NCBI GenBank assembly: GCA_015657605.1
Contig: JACDQO010000094.1
Location: 1 to 6,298 of the forward strand
Direction: 5' to 3'
Source: Limnohabitans sp.
GTDB lineage: Bacteria; Pseudomonadota; Gammaproteobacteria; Burkholderiales; Burkholderiaceae_C
DNA length: 6,298 bases
Part shown: piece by piece, positions 1 to 5,562 of the stretch
Layout: each line of letters starts with the position of its first letter
Numbering within the stretch: the first letter of the stretch is position 1
Notes under the pieces: generated by a model
Told to the model about the DNA's origin: nothing
Databases searched by the model: none
What the model saw: the letters and a program-made list of their open reading frames with translations, nothing else
Translations under genes and position numbers: made by a program

Positions 1-30
1 ATGGCGAGACGCGATAAAGTTCGCCCTTGA
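1..30 (+). CDS. Possible C-terminal end of an upstream gene (partial)
   Basis: Frame 1 is open from the window edge through nine codons (M-A-R-R-D-K-V-R-P) to a TGA at 28-30. That TGA shares its A with the ATG of the EgtB/SenA-like gene (TGATG). Such one-base stop/start overlaps are typical of translationally coupled genes, so the fragment is probably the tail of a co-transcribed upstream gene. Nine codons are too few to identify it. By context it could be another gene of selenoneine synthesis such as the selenosugar synthase SenB, but that is inference only. The ATG at position 1 could also be chance, and the short frame may not be a gene. Confidence 0.35.
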   Translation: MARRDKVRP

Positions 31-1187
31 TGCACAACCACAACCCCATGCGCCGCGCTGGGCCTTGGCCATTGGCCCAGGCTTTGTCACAAACCCGCGA
101 GCGCACGCTGGGCTTGATGCAAGCATGGCAGGCCGCAGTGGCCGACTTGTCGGTTCCCCTTTCACCCCAAATGAACCCGCCGCTTTGGGAGTGGGGCCAC
201 ATCGCTTGGTTTCAAGAGTGGTGGACGGTGCGCAACCGCCAGCGCCACGAAGGCACACGCAGCGCTTCTTCGGGCGATGGGTTTGCCGCTTCGCTTTTGC
301 CCCATGCCGATGCGCTGTACAACTCCAGCGAAGTGGCGCACGACAGCCGCTGGTCGCTGGCCCTGCCTGACTTTGAACACACCCAGCGCTACATGGCCGA
401 TGTGATGGCGCACAGTCTGGCTCAGCTGCAGGCCGCGCCCGACGCCAGCGACGAAGCGCTTTACTTTTGGCGACTGGTTTTGCAACACGAGGCCATGCAC
501 AACGAGGCTTCGGTTTACATGGCGCAAAACTTGGGCGTGGCTTTGCCCGAATTTTTGTGTGTGGGGCATGCGATGCGATGGTCAGACCTGACCTCACGCG
601 TGCGTGGTTTGCACATTCCTGCTCAGACCTGGACCTTGGGCCACTGCGGTCCGGGTTTTGCCTTCGACAACGAATGCCTCGCGCAAGAGGTCGAATTGGG
701 CGCTTTTGAGATCGACGCCAGCCCTGTCACGTGGGCCCAGTACCTGTTTTTTTTGTTGGAGACGGGCTACGCCATGCCGCCCCATGTTCGGTGTGAGCAA
801 GGTATTTGGCAGGTGCAGTCTTTTGGGCTTTGGCAGGCCATGCCTATGGGTGAGCCCGTGGTGCATGTCAACGCCCACGATGCCCAAGCCTGGTGCCAAT
901 GGGCGGGTAGGCGCTTGCCCACCGAGGCGGAGTGGGCTTGCGCTTCAGACAACGAGGACTTCACGTGGGGCCAAGTGTGGGAATGGACGTCGAGCGATTT
1001 CGCGCCTTACCCGGGCTTTGTACCCCATCCTTACCGCGAGTATTCAGAGCCTTGGTGGCAGGGTCACCGCGTGCTCAAGGGCGCATGCCGGGCCACGTCG
1101 GAGCATCTGGTCGATGTGCGTTACCGCAACTTTTTTGTGCCCGAGCGGCGCGATATCTTCGCGGGCTTTCGCTCGGTGGCGATTTAG
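30..1187 (+). CDS. senA: EgtB-family non-heme iron enzyme, probable selenoneine synthase SenA
   Basis: This 385-residue cytoplasmic protein joins an N-terminal DinB-like four-helix domain (about 15-175) to a C-terminal FGE-sulfatase/SUMF1 domain (about 195-385). The family uses mononuclear iron to form a C-S or C-Se bond on the imidazole of hercynine. Likely iron ligands are H57 (in LWEWGHIAWFQEWW), H153 and H157 (HEAMHNE). The FGE part shows RLPTEAEW (295-302), VWEW (316-319), PYREYS and a terminal YRNFF...GFRS. Ordinary proteobacterial EgtB carries SPTKWHLAHTTWFFE and HHEQQHQE. This protein instead has NPPLWE-GH-AWFQE-W and LLP-ADALYNSS-VAH, which I associate with SenA, and only about 13 residues separate PTEAEW from VWEW. 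It is also shorter than the usual EgtB length of about 420-450. ATG30 is preferred because it overlaps the preceding TGA; TTG27 and ATG48 are alternatives, and no strong Shine-Dalgarno is seen. EgtB family membership is secure; SenA rather than EgtB is likely but unproven. Confidence 0.75.
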   Translation: MHNHNPMRRAGPWPLAQALSQTRERTLGLMQAWQAAVADLSVPLSPQMNPPLWEWGHIAWFQEWWTVRNRQRHEGTRSASSGDGFAASLLPHADALYNSSEVAHDSRWSLALPDFEHTQRYMADVMAHSLAQLQAAPDASDEALYFWRLVLQHEAMHNEASVYMAQNLGVALPEFLCVGHAMRWSDLTSRVRGLHIPAQTWTLGHCGPGFAFDNECLAQEVELGAFEIDASPVTWAQYLFFLLETGYAMPPHVRCEQGIWQVQSFGLWQAMPMGEPVVHVNAHDAQAWCQWAGRRLPTEAEWACASDNEDFTWGQVWEWTSSDFAPYPGFVPHPYREYSEPWWQGHRVLKGACRATSEHLVDVRYRNFFVPERRDIFAGFRSVAI

Positions 1188-1208
1188 AGCGTCGTCAGCC
1201 CTGTGCTC

Positions 1209-2177
1209 TCAGGCCTGCGCCCAAAGTACGGCAAAGCGCTGGGCCGGATCGGTCCAGACGCGGGTGCTGGCAAAACCTGCTGAGTGCAGCAAAGCTTCAA
1301 AGTTGGGCACCGTCCATTTGCAAGCGTTTTCGGTGTGGATGGTCTCGCCCTCTGCAAACTGCCGCTCGCCGCCTGGCCACTGCACGGTGAGTTCGTGGCG
1401 TGCTTGCAAGTGCATTTCCACGCGCGAGGCTTTGGCATTGAAGAGTGACAGATGGTGCCAATCGTGCACCGAAAAGTCGCTGTCCAACAAGCGGTTGATG
1501 TGCAGCAGCAAATTGAGGTTAAAGGCCGCAGTCACCCCCAAGGCATCGTCGTAGGCCGCTGCCAGTTCGTCAGGGTCTTTGAGCAAGTCAACGCCGATCA
1601 ACAGGCCACTGCCGATGGCTGCGCCGCAAGCGCGGTGCAGGCTCTGCAAAAAGCCCAAGGCTCGGTCTGGCGTGAAGTTGCCGATGCTCGAACCCGGATA
1701 AAACAGCACGCGGGGCTGAGCCGGGTCGAGTTCCAAAGCGTCTGGCAAATCGAGGCCATTCGAAAAATCAGCCCCCAAGCCCACCATGGGCAGGTCTGGG
1801 TGTTGGCGTTGCAAAGTGTCCAGAGCCTGGCGCACAAAGTCCACCGAAATGTCCACCGCCACGTAGCGTGCGGCTTGCATCGGGCCCAGCAGGCGCCCGG
1901 CTTTTTCGCAGTTGCCCGCGCCCAGGTCAATCCAGCATGCACCTGTGGGCAAGTGCTGCACCATGTCGGCGCTGTGCAGGTGCATCAGCTGCGCTTCGGT
2001 GCGCGTCAGGTCGTATTCGGGCAGCTCGGTGATGGCTTCGAACAAGCGCGAGCCCAGTGCGTCGTACAGGTATTTGGGCGAGGTGTAAGCATGCGGTGCA
2101 CTCAGGCCCTGCACAAGCTCTTGCGCCACAGCGGCAGCATTGTGCTGGTAAATCTGGATGAATTGGGGGGTGCTCAT
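1209..2177 (-). CDS. egtD: L-histidine N-alpha-methyltransferase EgtD (hercynine synthase)
   Basis: EgtD trimethylates the alpha-amino group of L-histidine with three S-adenosylmethionine to give hercynine, the precursor of ergothioneine and selenoneine. The 322-residue length matches the family (the Mycobacterium enzyme is about 321). Visible signatures are SPKYLYDALGSRLFEAI (33-49), PEYDLTRTE (53-61), the SAM motif DLGAGNCEKAG (84-94), VAVDIS, YPGSSIGNFTPDRA with N167 at the substrate-binding Asn position, GVDLLKDP, AYDDALGVTAAFN, and IHTENACKWT near residue 283. E283 fits the imidazole-contacting Glu (E282 in M. smegmatis), but the position matching its partner Ser284 is Ala285. The gene is convergent with the senA-like gene (21 bases between stops) and lies 22 bases downstream of the M20 hydrolase on the same strand, so it may be read from that promoter. 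No good Shine-Dalgarno precedes the ATG. A three-codon ATG...TGA frame overlaps its start and may be chance. Confidence 0.95.
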   Translation of the reverse strand: MSTPQFIQIYQHNAAAVAQELVQGLSAPHAYTSPKYLYDALGSRLFEAITELPEYDLTRTEAQLMHLHSADMVQHLPTGACWIDLGAGNCEKAGRLLGPMQAARYVAVDISVDFVRQALDTLQRQHPDLPMVGLGADFSNGLDLPDALELDPAQPRVLFYPGSSIGNFTPDRALGFLQSLHRACGAAIGSGLLIGVDLLKDPDELAAAYDDALGVTAAFNLNLLLHINRLLDSDFSVHDWHHLSLFNAKASRVEMHLQARHELTVQWPGGERQFAEGETIHTENACKWTVPNFEALLHSAGFASTRVWTDPAQRFAVLWAQA

Positions 2178-2199
2178 GCAGCCATGCTAACCCGCTGTT

Positions 2200-3453
2200 T
2201 CAACATCCATTGTCACGTCCGTGCAGGCTTTGACGTGGTGTGTCACCGCAAAACCGCTCGGTCAACTGACACCAAAACGCGGCGCCACAGGGAAGATTGG
2301 CATCGTTGAAGTCGTAGCCCGGGTTGTGCAGCCCCCGGCCTTTCTCCAGCGGGCCGTTGCCGATCCTGACCAGCGCGCCGGGACAGGCCTGGAGCATGTA
2401 GGCAAAGTCTTCACTGCCGGTGAGTTGGGGATGTTCGAGTTCAACCGCATCGGGGCCCATCAAATCCTGCGCCACTTGCGCGGCCAGGTCGACGGCTTCT
2501 GGCGTGTTGATCAAGACGGGATAGCCTTCGATGTATTGGATGTCGGCTTGGGTGTCGTGCGCTTGGGCGATGCCCGTGATGATCTCGGTGATGCGTTTTT
2601 TCAGCAGTGCGCGAACGGCAGGAGAAAACGACCGGACGCTGATGCCGATTTCAGCCATCTCGGGAATCACGTTCAGTGCATCACCCGAGCGCAAGCGCCC
2701 CACGGTGACCACCGCCGTTTCAGCCGGGTCGACATTTCTGGCCACCACGGTTTGCAAAGAGGTGACGATGGCCGCAGCAGCGACGAGGGGATCGGCCGCC
2801 AAGTGAGGTCTGGCCGCATGCCCGCCAACGCCCAAAATTTTCACGAACACGCGGTCACCCGCTGCCATGAAGGCGCCACGGCGCAACAAGATTCGGCCCT
2901 GCGCTGCACCGGGGTGGTTGTGCATGGCATAGACCGCATCACATGGGAATCGGTCGAAAAGTCGGTCTTGGACCATGGCTTTGGCGCCACTGTCAAAGCC
3001 TTTTTCTTCGGCGGGCTGAAAGATCAGGTTCAGAGTGCCGGAAAAATTCCGGTGCTCGGCCAGGTGGCGCGCAGCGCCCAGCAGCATGGTCATGTGGCCA
3101 TCGTGGCCGCAGGCGTGCATGCGCCCCGCAACCGTGCTCGCATGCGCGGCGCCCGTGCACTCATGGATAGGCAATGCGTCCATGTCGGCACGAATGCCCA
3201 GACGCTTGGGGCCTGTGCCATTTTTCAGCGTGCCCACCAAACCCGTGCCGCCAATGCCTCGGGTCACCTCAAAGCCCCAGCCCTGGAGTTTTTGCGCAAT
3301 GAAGCCCGAGGTTTTGTGTTCTTCAAAAGCCAGCTCGGGGTGCTGATGAAAGTGTTGGCGGATGCGTGTCAACTCCTGCGCATGAGGCATCAAATCCTCA
3401 ATGCGCGTGAAGGGCGCTTGGCGCTCGGGCGGTGATGACAAGGAATCGCTCAT
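2200..3453 (-). CDS. M20 family amidohydrolase (hippurate hydrolase/aminoacylase type)
   Basis: A zinc-type metallopeptidase-fold amidohydrolase of the HipO/IAL/AbgB-like M20D group, expected to hydrolyse an N-acyl amino acid or related amide in the cytoplasm. The substrate cannot be read from sequence. Motifs run in order: RQHFHQHPELAFEE (32-45), GIRADMDALPI (86-96), HACGHDGH (113-120, with metal ligands C115 and H117), FQPAEE (E149/E150), AMHNHPG (H178), the dimerisation-domain segment VGGHAARPH, TGSEDFAYML, and LHNPGYDFND (H376). All expected metal ligands are present. The ATG at 3453 overlaps the stop of the Bug protein gene (ATGA), implying translational coupling. An internal ATG at 3390 (M22) has a better Shine-Dalgarno (GAGGA) and would give 396 residues, nearer the usual 380-400. 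The C-terminal tail after about residue 400 is not conserved as far as I can judge. Confidence 0.92.
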   Translation of the reverse strand: MSDSLSSPPERQAPFTRIEDLMPHAQELTRIRQHFHQHPELAFEEHKTSGFIAQKLQGWGFEVTRGIGGTGLVGTLKNGTGPKRLGIRADMDALPIHECTGAAHASTVAGRMHACGHDGHMTMLLGAARHLAEHRNFSGTLNLIFQPAEEKGFDSGAKAMVQDRLFDRFPCDAVYAMHNHPGAAQGRILLRRGAFMAAGDRVFVKILGVGGHAARPHLAADPLVAAAAIVTSLQTVVARNVDPAETAVVTVGRLRSGDALNVIPEMAEIGISVRSFSPAVRALLKKRITEIITGIAQAHDTQADIQYIEGYPVLINTPEAVDLAAQVAQDLMGPDAVELEHPQLTGSEDFAYMLQACPGALVRIGNGPLEKGRGLHNPGYDFNDANLPCGAAFWCQLTERFCGDTPRQSLHGRDNGC

Positions 3454-4433
3454 TCCGCGACGATGTTGTTGGCTTTGGCGATGCGCTGGTAAAACTGGAT
3501 CCGCTCCCCGATTTCAGTGCGGTAGGCGGCAGGCGATATGTCCTCGGGCACCATCATCCCCTTGTCTGTCCAGACCGACTGGGTGGCCGGCTCGTTCAAG
3601 ATCCCGCGCACAGTCCTGTACAACAGTTGAACGATGGGCTCGGGTGTGTTGGCGGGGGCGGCAAGCCCCGTCCAAGAGGTGAGGTTCAGGTCTGGCAGTT
3701 TGAGTTCGGCAAATGTGGGGACATCTGGCAGTTGAGGCACGCGTTGCGGTGCGGCGACGGCCAAGGCCCGCAAATTGCCGTTGCGGATGTTGCTCATGTT
3801 GGAGGACAGGTTGTTCCAGGTCAATTGCACTTGACCGGAAAGCAAGTCCACGAGCGCAGGACCGGCCCCGCGGTAGGCAATGTGCGCCATCGGCAATTTC
3901 GCCTGCACCTTCATCAACTCCATGCTCAGGTGGGACACCGAACCGATGCCCGCGCTGGCATAGCTCAGCTTGTCGGGATTGGCCTGAGCGTACCTCACCA
4001 AATCCGCAAAACTCTTGACAGGCAGATCCTTGTTGACCAGCAATACGTTGGCCAAGCGGTCGATCAAGGTGATGGGGGCAAAGTCTTTGAGCGCGTCATA
4101 AGGCAATTTGGGGTTGACCGCAGGATTGACCACATGCGTGCTTTGCGAGGTCACCACCAAGGTGTAGCCATCGGGCGCCGCTTTGGCCGCAAAACTTGAA
4201 CCAATGGCACCGCCTGCACCGGCTTTGTTGTCCACAATCACCGGGACTTTCAGGACCCGGCTCAGACGTTCGGCCATCAGGCGTCCCGAGTTGTCCACGG
4301 CCCCACCCGGCGCAAAAGGCACCACCAAGGTGATGGGCTTGGAGGGGTAGCCCGCTTGTGCGAAGGCTTGGTGCAGGGGCGTCAAGGAGCTGGCTGCGGC
4401 CAGACCCATCACTTGGCGTCGATTGAGTGGCAT
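3450..4433 (-). CDS. Bug/TctC-family periplasmic solute-binding protein
   Basis: A 327-residue member of the Bug (Bordetella uptake gene) family, the extracytoplasmic receptors of tripartite tricarboxylate transporters, which bind carboxylates and other small acids. The N-terminus is a signal peptide: twin arginines R5-R6 followed by QVMG and a hydrophobic stretch suggest a Tat-like signal, with likely cleavage after AFA (residue 25). Family motifs are YPSKPITLVVPFAPGG (29-44), VDNKAGAGGAIG, PDGYTL, SYASAGIGS, and YRGAGPALVDLLSGQV. No TctA/TctB membrane genes are in the window, which is usual for orphan Bug genes in Burkholderiales. It is the first gene of a minus-strand operon with the M20 amidohydrolase (ATGA overlap) and lies divergent to a LysR gene. 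A plausible job is delivering the compound that the hydrolase cleaves. The ligand is unknown. Confidence 0.93.
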   Translation of the reverse strand: MPLNRRQVMGLAAASSLTPLHQAFAQAGYPSKPITLVVPFAPGGAVDNSGRLMAERLSRVLKVPVIVDNKAGAGGAIGSSFAAKAAPDGYTLVVTSQSTHVVNPAVNPKLPYDALKDFAPITLIDRLANVLLVNKDLPVKSFADLVRYAQANPDKLSYASAGIGSVSHLSMELMKVQAKLPMAHIAYRGAGPALVDLLSGQVQLTWNNLSSNMSNIRNGNLRALAVAAPQRVPQLPDVPTFAELKLPDLNLTSWTGLAAPANTPEPIVQLLYRTVRGILNEPATQSVWTDKGMMVPEDISPAAYRTEIGERIQFYQRIAKANNIVAE

Positions 4434-4476
4434 GAGGTGCTTTCTGGATGAAAGCCCTGAGATTAGTGAGAACGGC

Positions 4477-4492
4477 TCGTCTGTACAAACGA
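4477..4492. promoter_or_regulatory. Imperfect 16-bp palindrome, possible regulator site
   Basis: TCGTCTGT followed by ACAAACGA forms an inverted repeat with seven of eight pairs matching and no spacer. It sits near the middle of the 101-base region between the divergent Bug and LysR genes, where LysR-type regulators usually bind. Its function is inferred from position and symmetry only. Confidence 0.35.
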
Positions 4493-4509
4493 CAAAGTCA
4501 TCGCGCTCG

Positions 4510-4524
4510 ATAACCTAATGTTAT
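4510..4524. promoter_or_regulatory. LysR-type box (ATAAC-N5-GTTAT) upstream of lysR
   Basis: A perfect 5-bp inverted repeat with a five-base centre contains a symmetric T-N11-A, the generic LysR-family recognition pattern. It ends 10 bases before the lysR ATG, a position suited to autorepression and to control of the divergent Bug-M20(-egtD) operon. The assignment is inferred from the motif and location. The surrounding DNA is AT-rich and could also hold -10 elements. Confidence 0.45.
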
Positions 4525-4534
4525 AAAGCAAGCC

Positions 4535-5374
4535 ATGAAAGTTCGGTCCCCTTCCATGGTTGAGATGCACGCGTTTTTGGCGGTGTGTCGCGTGAAAAGT
4601 TTCAAAGGTGCGGCCGAGCAGCTGTGTGTGACACAAGCCGCCGTGAGCAAGGCCGTGCAGAGACTGGAAGAGCACCTGGGCGGCGTCAGGCTCTTTGACA
4701 GAAATTCAGCCGGTGTGGTGTTGACCGAGCGGGGTGTCGAACTCAGCAAATTGATACAGAGACCCGTCTTGGCGCTGGAATCGGCTTTTGAAAGTTTCGG
4801 CAATGCCCTGCAATCTCGCCCTGTCCGAATCAGTGTGATTCCCACCTTGGGTATCCAGTGGTTTTTGCCCCGGCTCCAGCAGCTCCGGCAGATTCATCCC
4901 GATGTGAACATCGAGATGCGGCAATTCAGGCACGACGAGGATTTCACCCGGGATGACGTTGATTTTTGGATTGAAGTCAAACGCCCCTACCGACAATGGC
5001 CCGATCATGTGGACACACGCTACTTGCTGGGGCGTGAGTTGGTGCCTGTCTGTACACCTGAACTCAAAGGGCGGTTTCGCAAACCCAAAGATCTCCATTC
5101 GGCGACTTTGCTCGGGCACACCAATTTCCCCGACAACTGGGCAAGGTGGTTCGATGCGGCAGGCGTGCCTTTCACCCCCCGCTTGGGGCCCAGTTTTGAC
5201 CTGACCATGAACCTGATCGTGGCCGCCAAATCCGGCATGGGTGTGGCCGTCGTGCCCGCTTGCCTGGTTCAGCTTGAACTCACCAAGGGTGAGTTGGTCA
5301 AGCCGTTCGATACAGAGGTCTCTTGTGGGCGGGGTTATTTTTTTGTGCCGGCGCAAGGACGCGCCTCATTTTGA
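4535..5374 (+). CDS. LysR-family (GcvA-like) regulator with frame-disrupted C-terminus
   Basis: A DNA-binding transcription regulator. The N-terminal winged helix-turn-helix is clear: FLAVCRVKSFKGAAEQLCVTQ (split here: residues 14-34), then AAVSKAVQRLEEHLGGVRLFDR (35-56) and LTERG. The effector-binding domain begins near VRISVIPTLGIQWFLPRL and ends with GMGVAVVPACLV and ELVKPF, the GcvA-like pattern. The predicted product is 279 residues and stops at RASF, about 23 short of the usual 300 or so. The missing tail (RRKDAPHFDAGERFADWLVQQ) reads in the next frame from about 5345 to a TGA at 5442-5444. One extra base in or near the T7 run at 5338-5344 explains this, and deleting it restores a 302-residue protein. 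ATG4535 is chosen over ATG4556, neither having a strong ribosome site. It probably controls the divergent Bug-M20 operon. It may be a mutant, a sequencing error, or a functional shortened protein. Confidence 0.88.
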   Translation: MKVRSPSMVEMHAFLAVCRVKSFKGAAEQLCVTQAAVSKAVQRLEEHLGGVRLFDRNSAGVVLTERGVELSKLIQRPVLALESAFESFGNALQSRPVRISVIPTLGIQWFLPRLQQLRQIHPDVNIEMRQFRHDEDFTRDDVDFWIEVKRPYRQWPDHVDTRYLLGRELVPVCTPELKGRFRKPKDLHSATLLGHTNFPDNWARWFDAAGVPFTPRLGPSFDLTMNLIVAAKSGMGVAVVPACLVQLELTKGELVKPFDTEVSCGRGYFFVPAQGRASF

Positions 5375-5444
5375 TGCGGGTGAGCGTTTCGCCGATTGGC
5401 TGGTCCAGCAATCGGCCGATGACCACTTTCATGTGTCAATCTGA
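5345..5444 (+). pseudogene. Out-of-frame C-terminal tail of the LysR gene
   Basis: Frame 3 encodes C-R-R-K-D-A-P-H-F-D-A-G-E-R-F-A-D-W-L-V-Q-Q and a short polar end before a stop at 5442-5444. A helix ending in FADWLVQQ after a Y-F-(F/L) strand is the ordinary C-terminus of GcvA-like LysR proteins. This segment therefore belongs to the preceding gene and is not an independent gene. The exact shift point cannot be fixed; it lies between about 5338 and 5360. Confidence 0.8.
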
Positions 5445-5455
5445 TGAAACCATGG

Positions 5456-5520
5456 CCAGCACGCGCGCCTGTCCACCGGGCCGCAAGTGGTATCTGTGGC
5501 ATGGAGGCGCCTGGTTTTTT
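5456..5520 (+). terminator. Possible Rho-independent terminator after lysR
   Basis: CCAG (5456-5459) plus GCGCCT (5465-5470) can pair with AGGCGC (5505-5510) plus CTGG (5511-5514), with a five-base bulge on the left arm and a long loop that contains a small CCAC/GTGG hairpin. A run of six T follows immediately (5515-5520). The position just after the restored lysR stop fits. The long loop and bulge make it less certain than a classic terminator. Confidence 0.4.
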
Positions 5521-5547
5521 GTTTCGCTGTTTAATCAAGCTCTTTCT

Positions 5548-5553
5548 TATATT
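5548..5553 (+). promoter_or_regulatory. Possible -10 element for the ABC substrate-binding gene
   Basis: TATATT matches five of six bases of the sigma-70 -10 consensus and lies in an AT-rich stretch 10 bases before the ATG at 5563. No convincing -35 is found at normal spacing, and no Shine-Dalgarno precedes the ATG. Use of this box would give an almost leaderless message, so this is a weak call. Confidence 0.22.
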
Positions 5554-5562
5554 CAACACACC

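Noticed and set aside
747..754. T8 run inside the SenA-like gene as a possible second slippage or programmed frameshift site
   Set aside because: The frame stays open and family motifs continue on both sides in the same frame, coding Phe-Phe-Leu. No alternative frame carries a sensible continuation.
1186..1209. AGAGC/GCTCT inverted repeat between the convergent senA-like and egtD stops as a terminator
   Set aside because: The stem is only five base pairs with a 14-base loop and no T-tract on either strand.
1452..2309. Long plus-strand open frame opposite egtD
   Set aside because: It is antisense to a clear EgtD. Its translation is rich in Gln, His and Val with no recognisable domain, typical of a shadow of a GC-rich gene.
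2221..3435. 404-codon plus-strand open frame opposite the M20 gene
   Set aside because: The opposite strand has every metal-binding motif of M20 hydrolases. This frame shows no domain and reads as an antisense shadow.
5445..5562. Small gene or RNA between lysR and the ABC receptor
   Set aside because: No open frame with a ribosome site is seen. The stretch is better explained as a terminator-like structure followed by an AT-rich promoter region.
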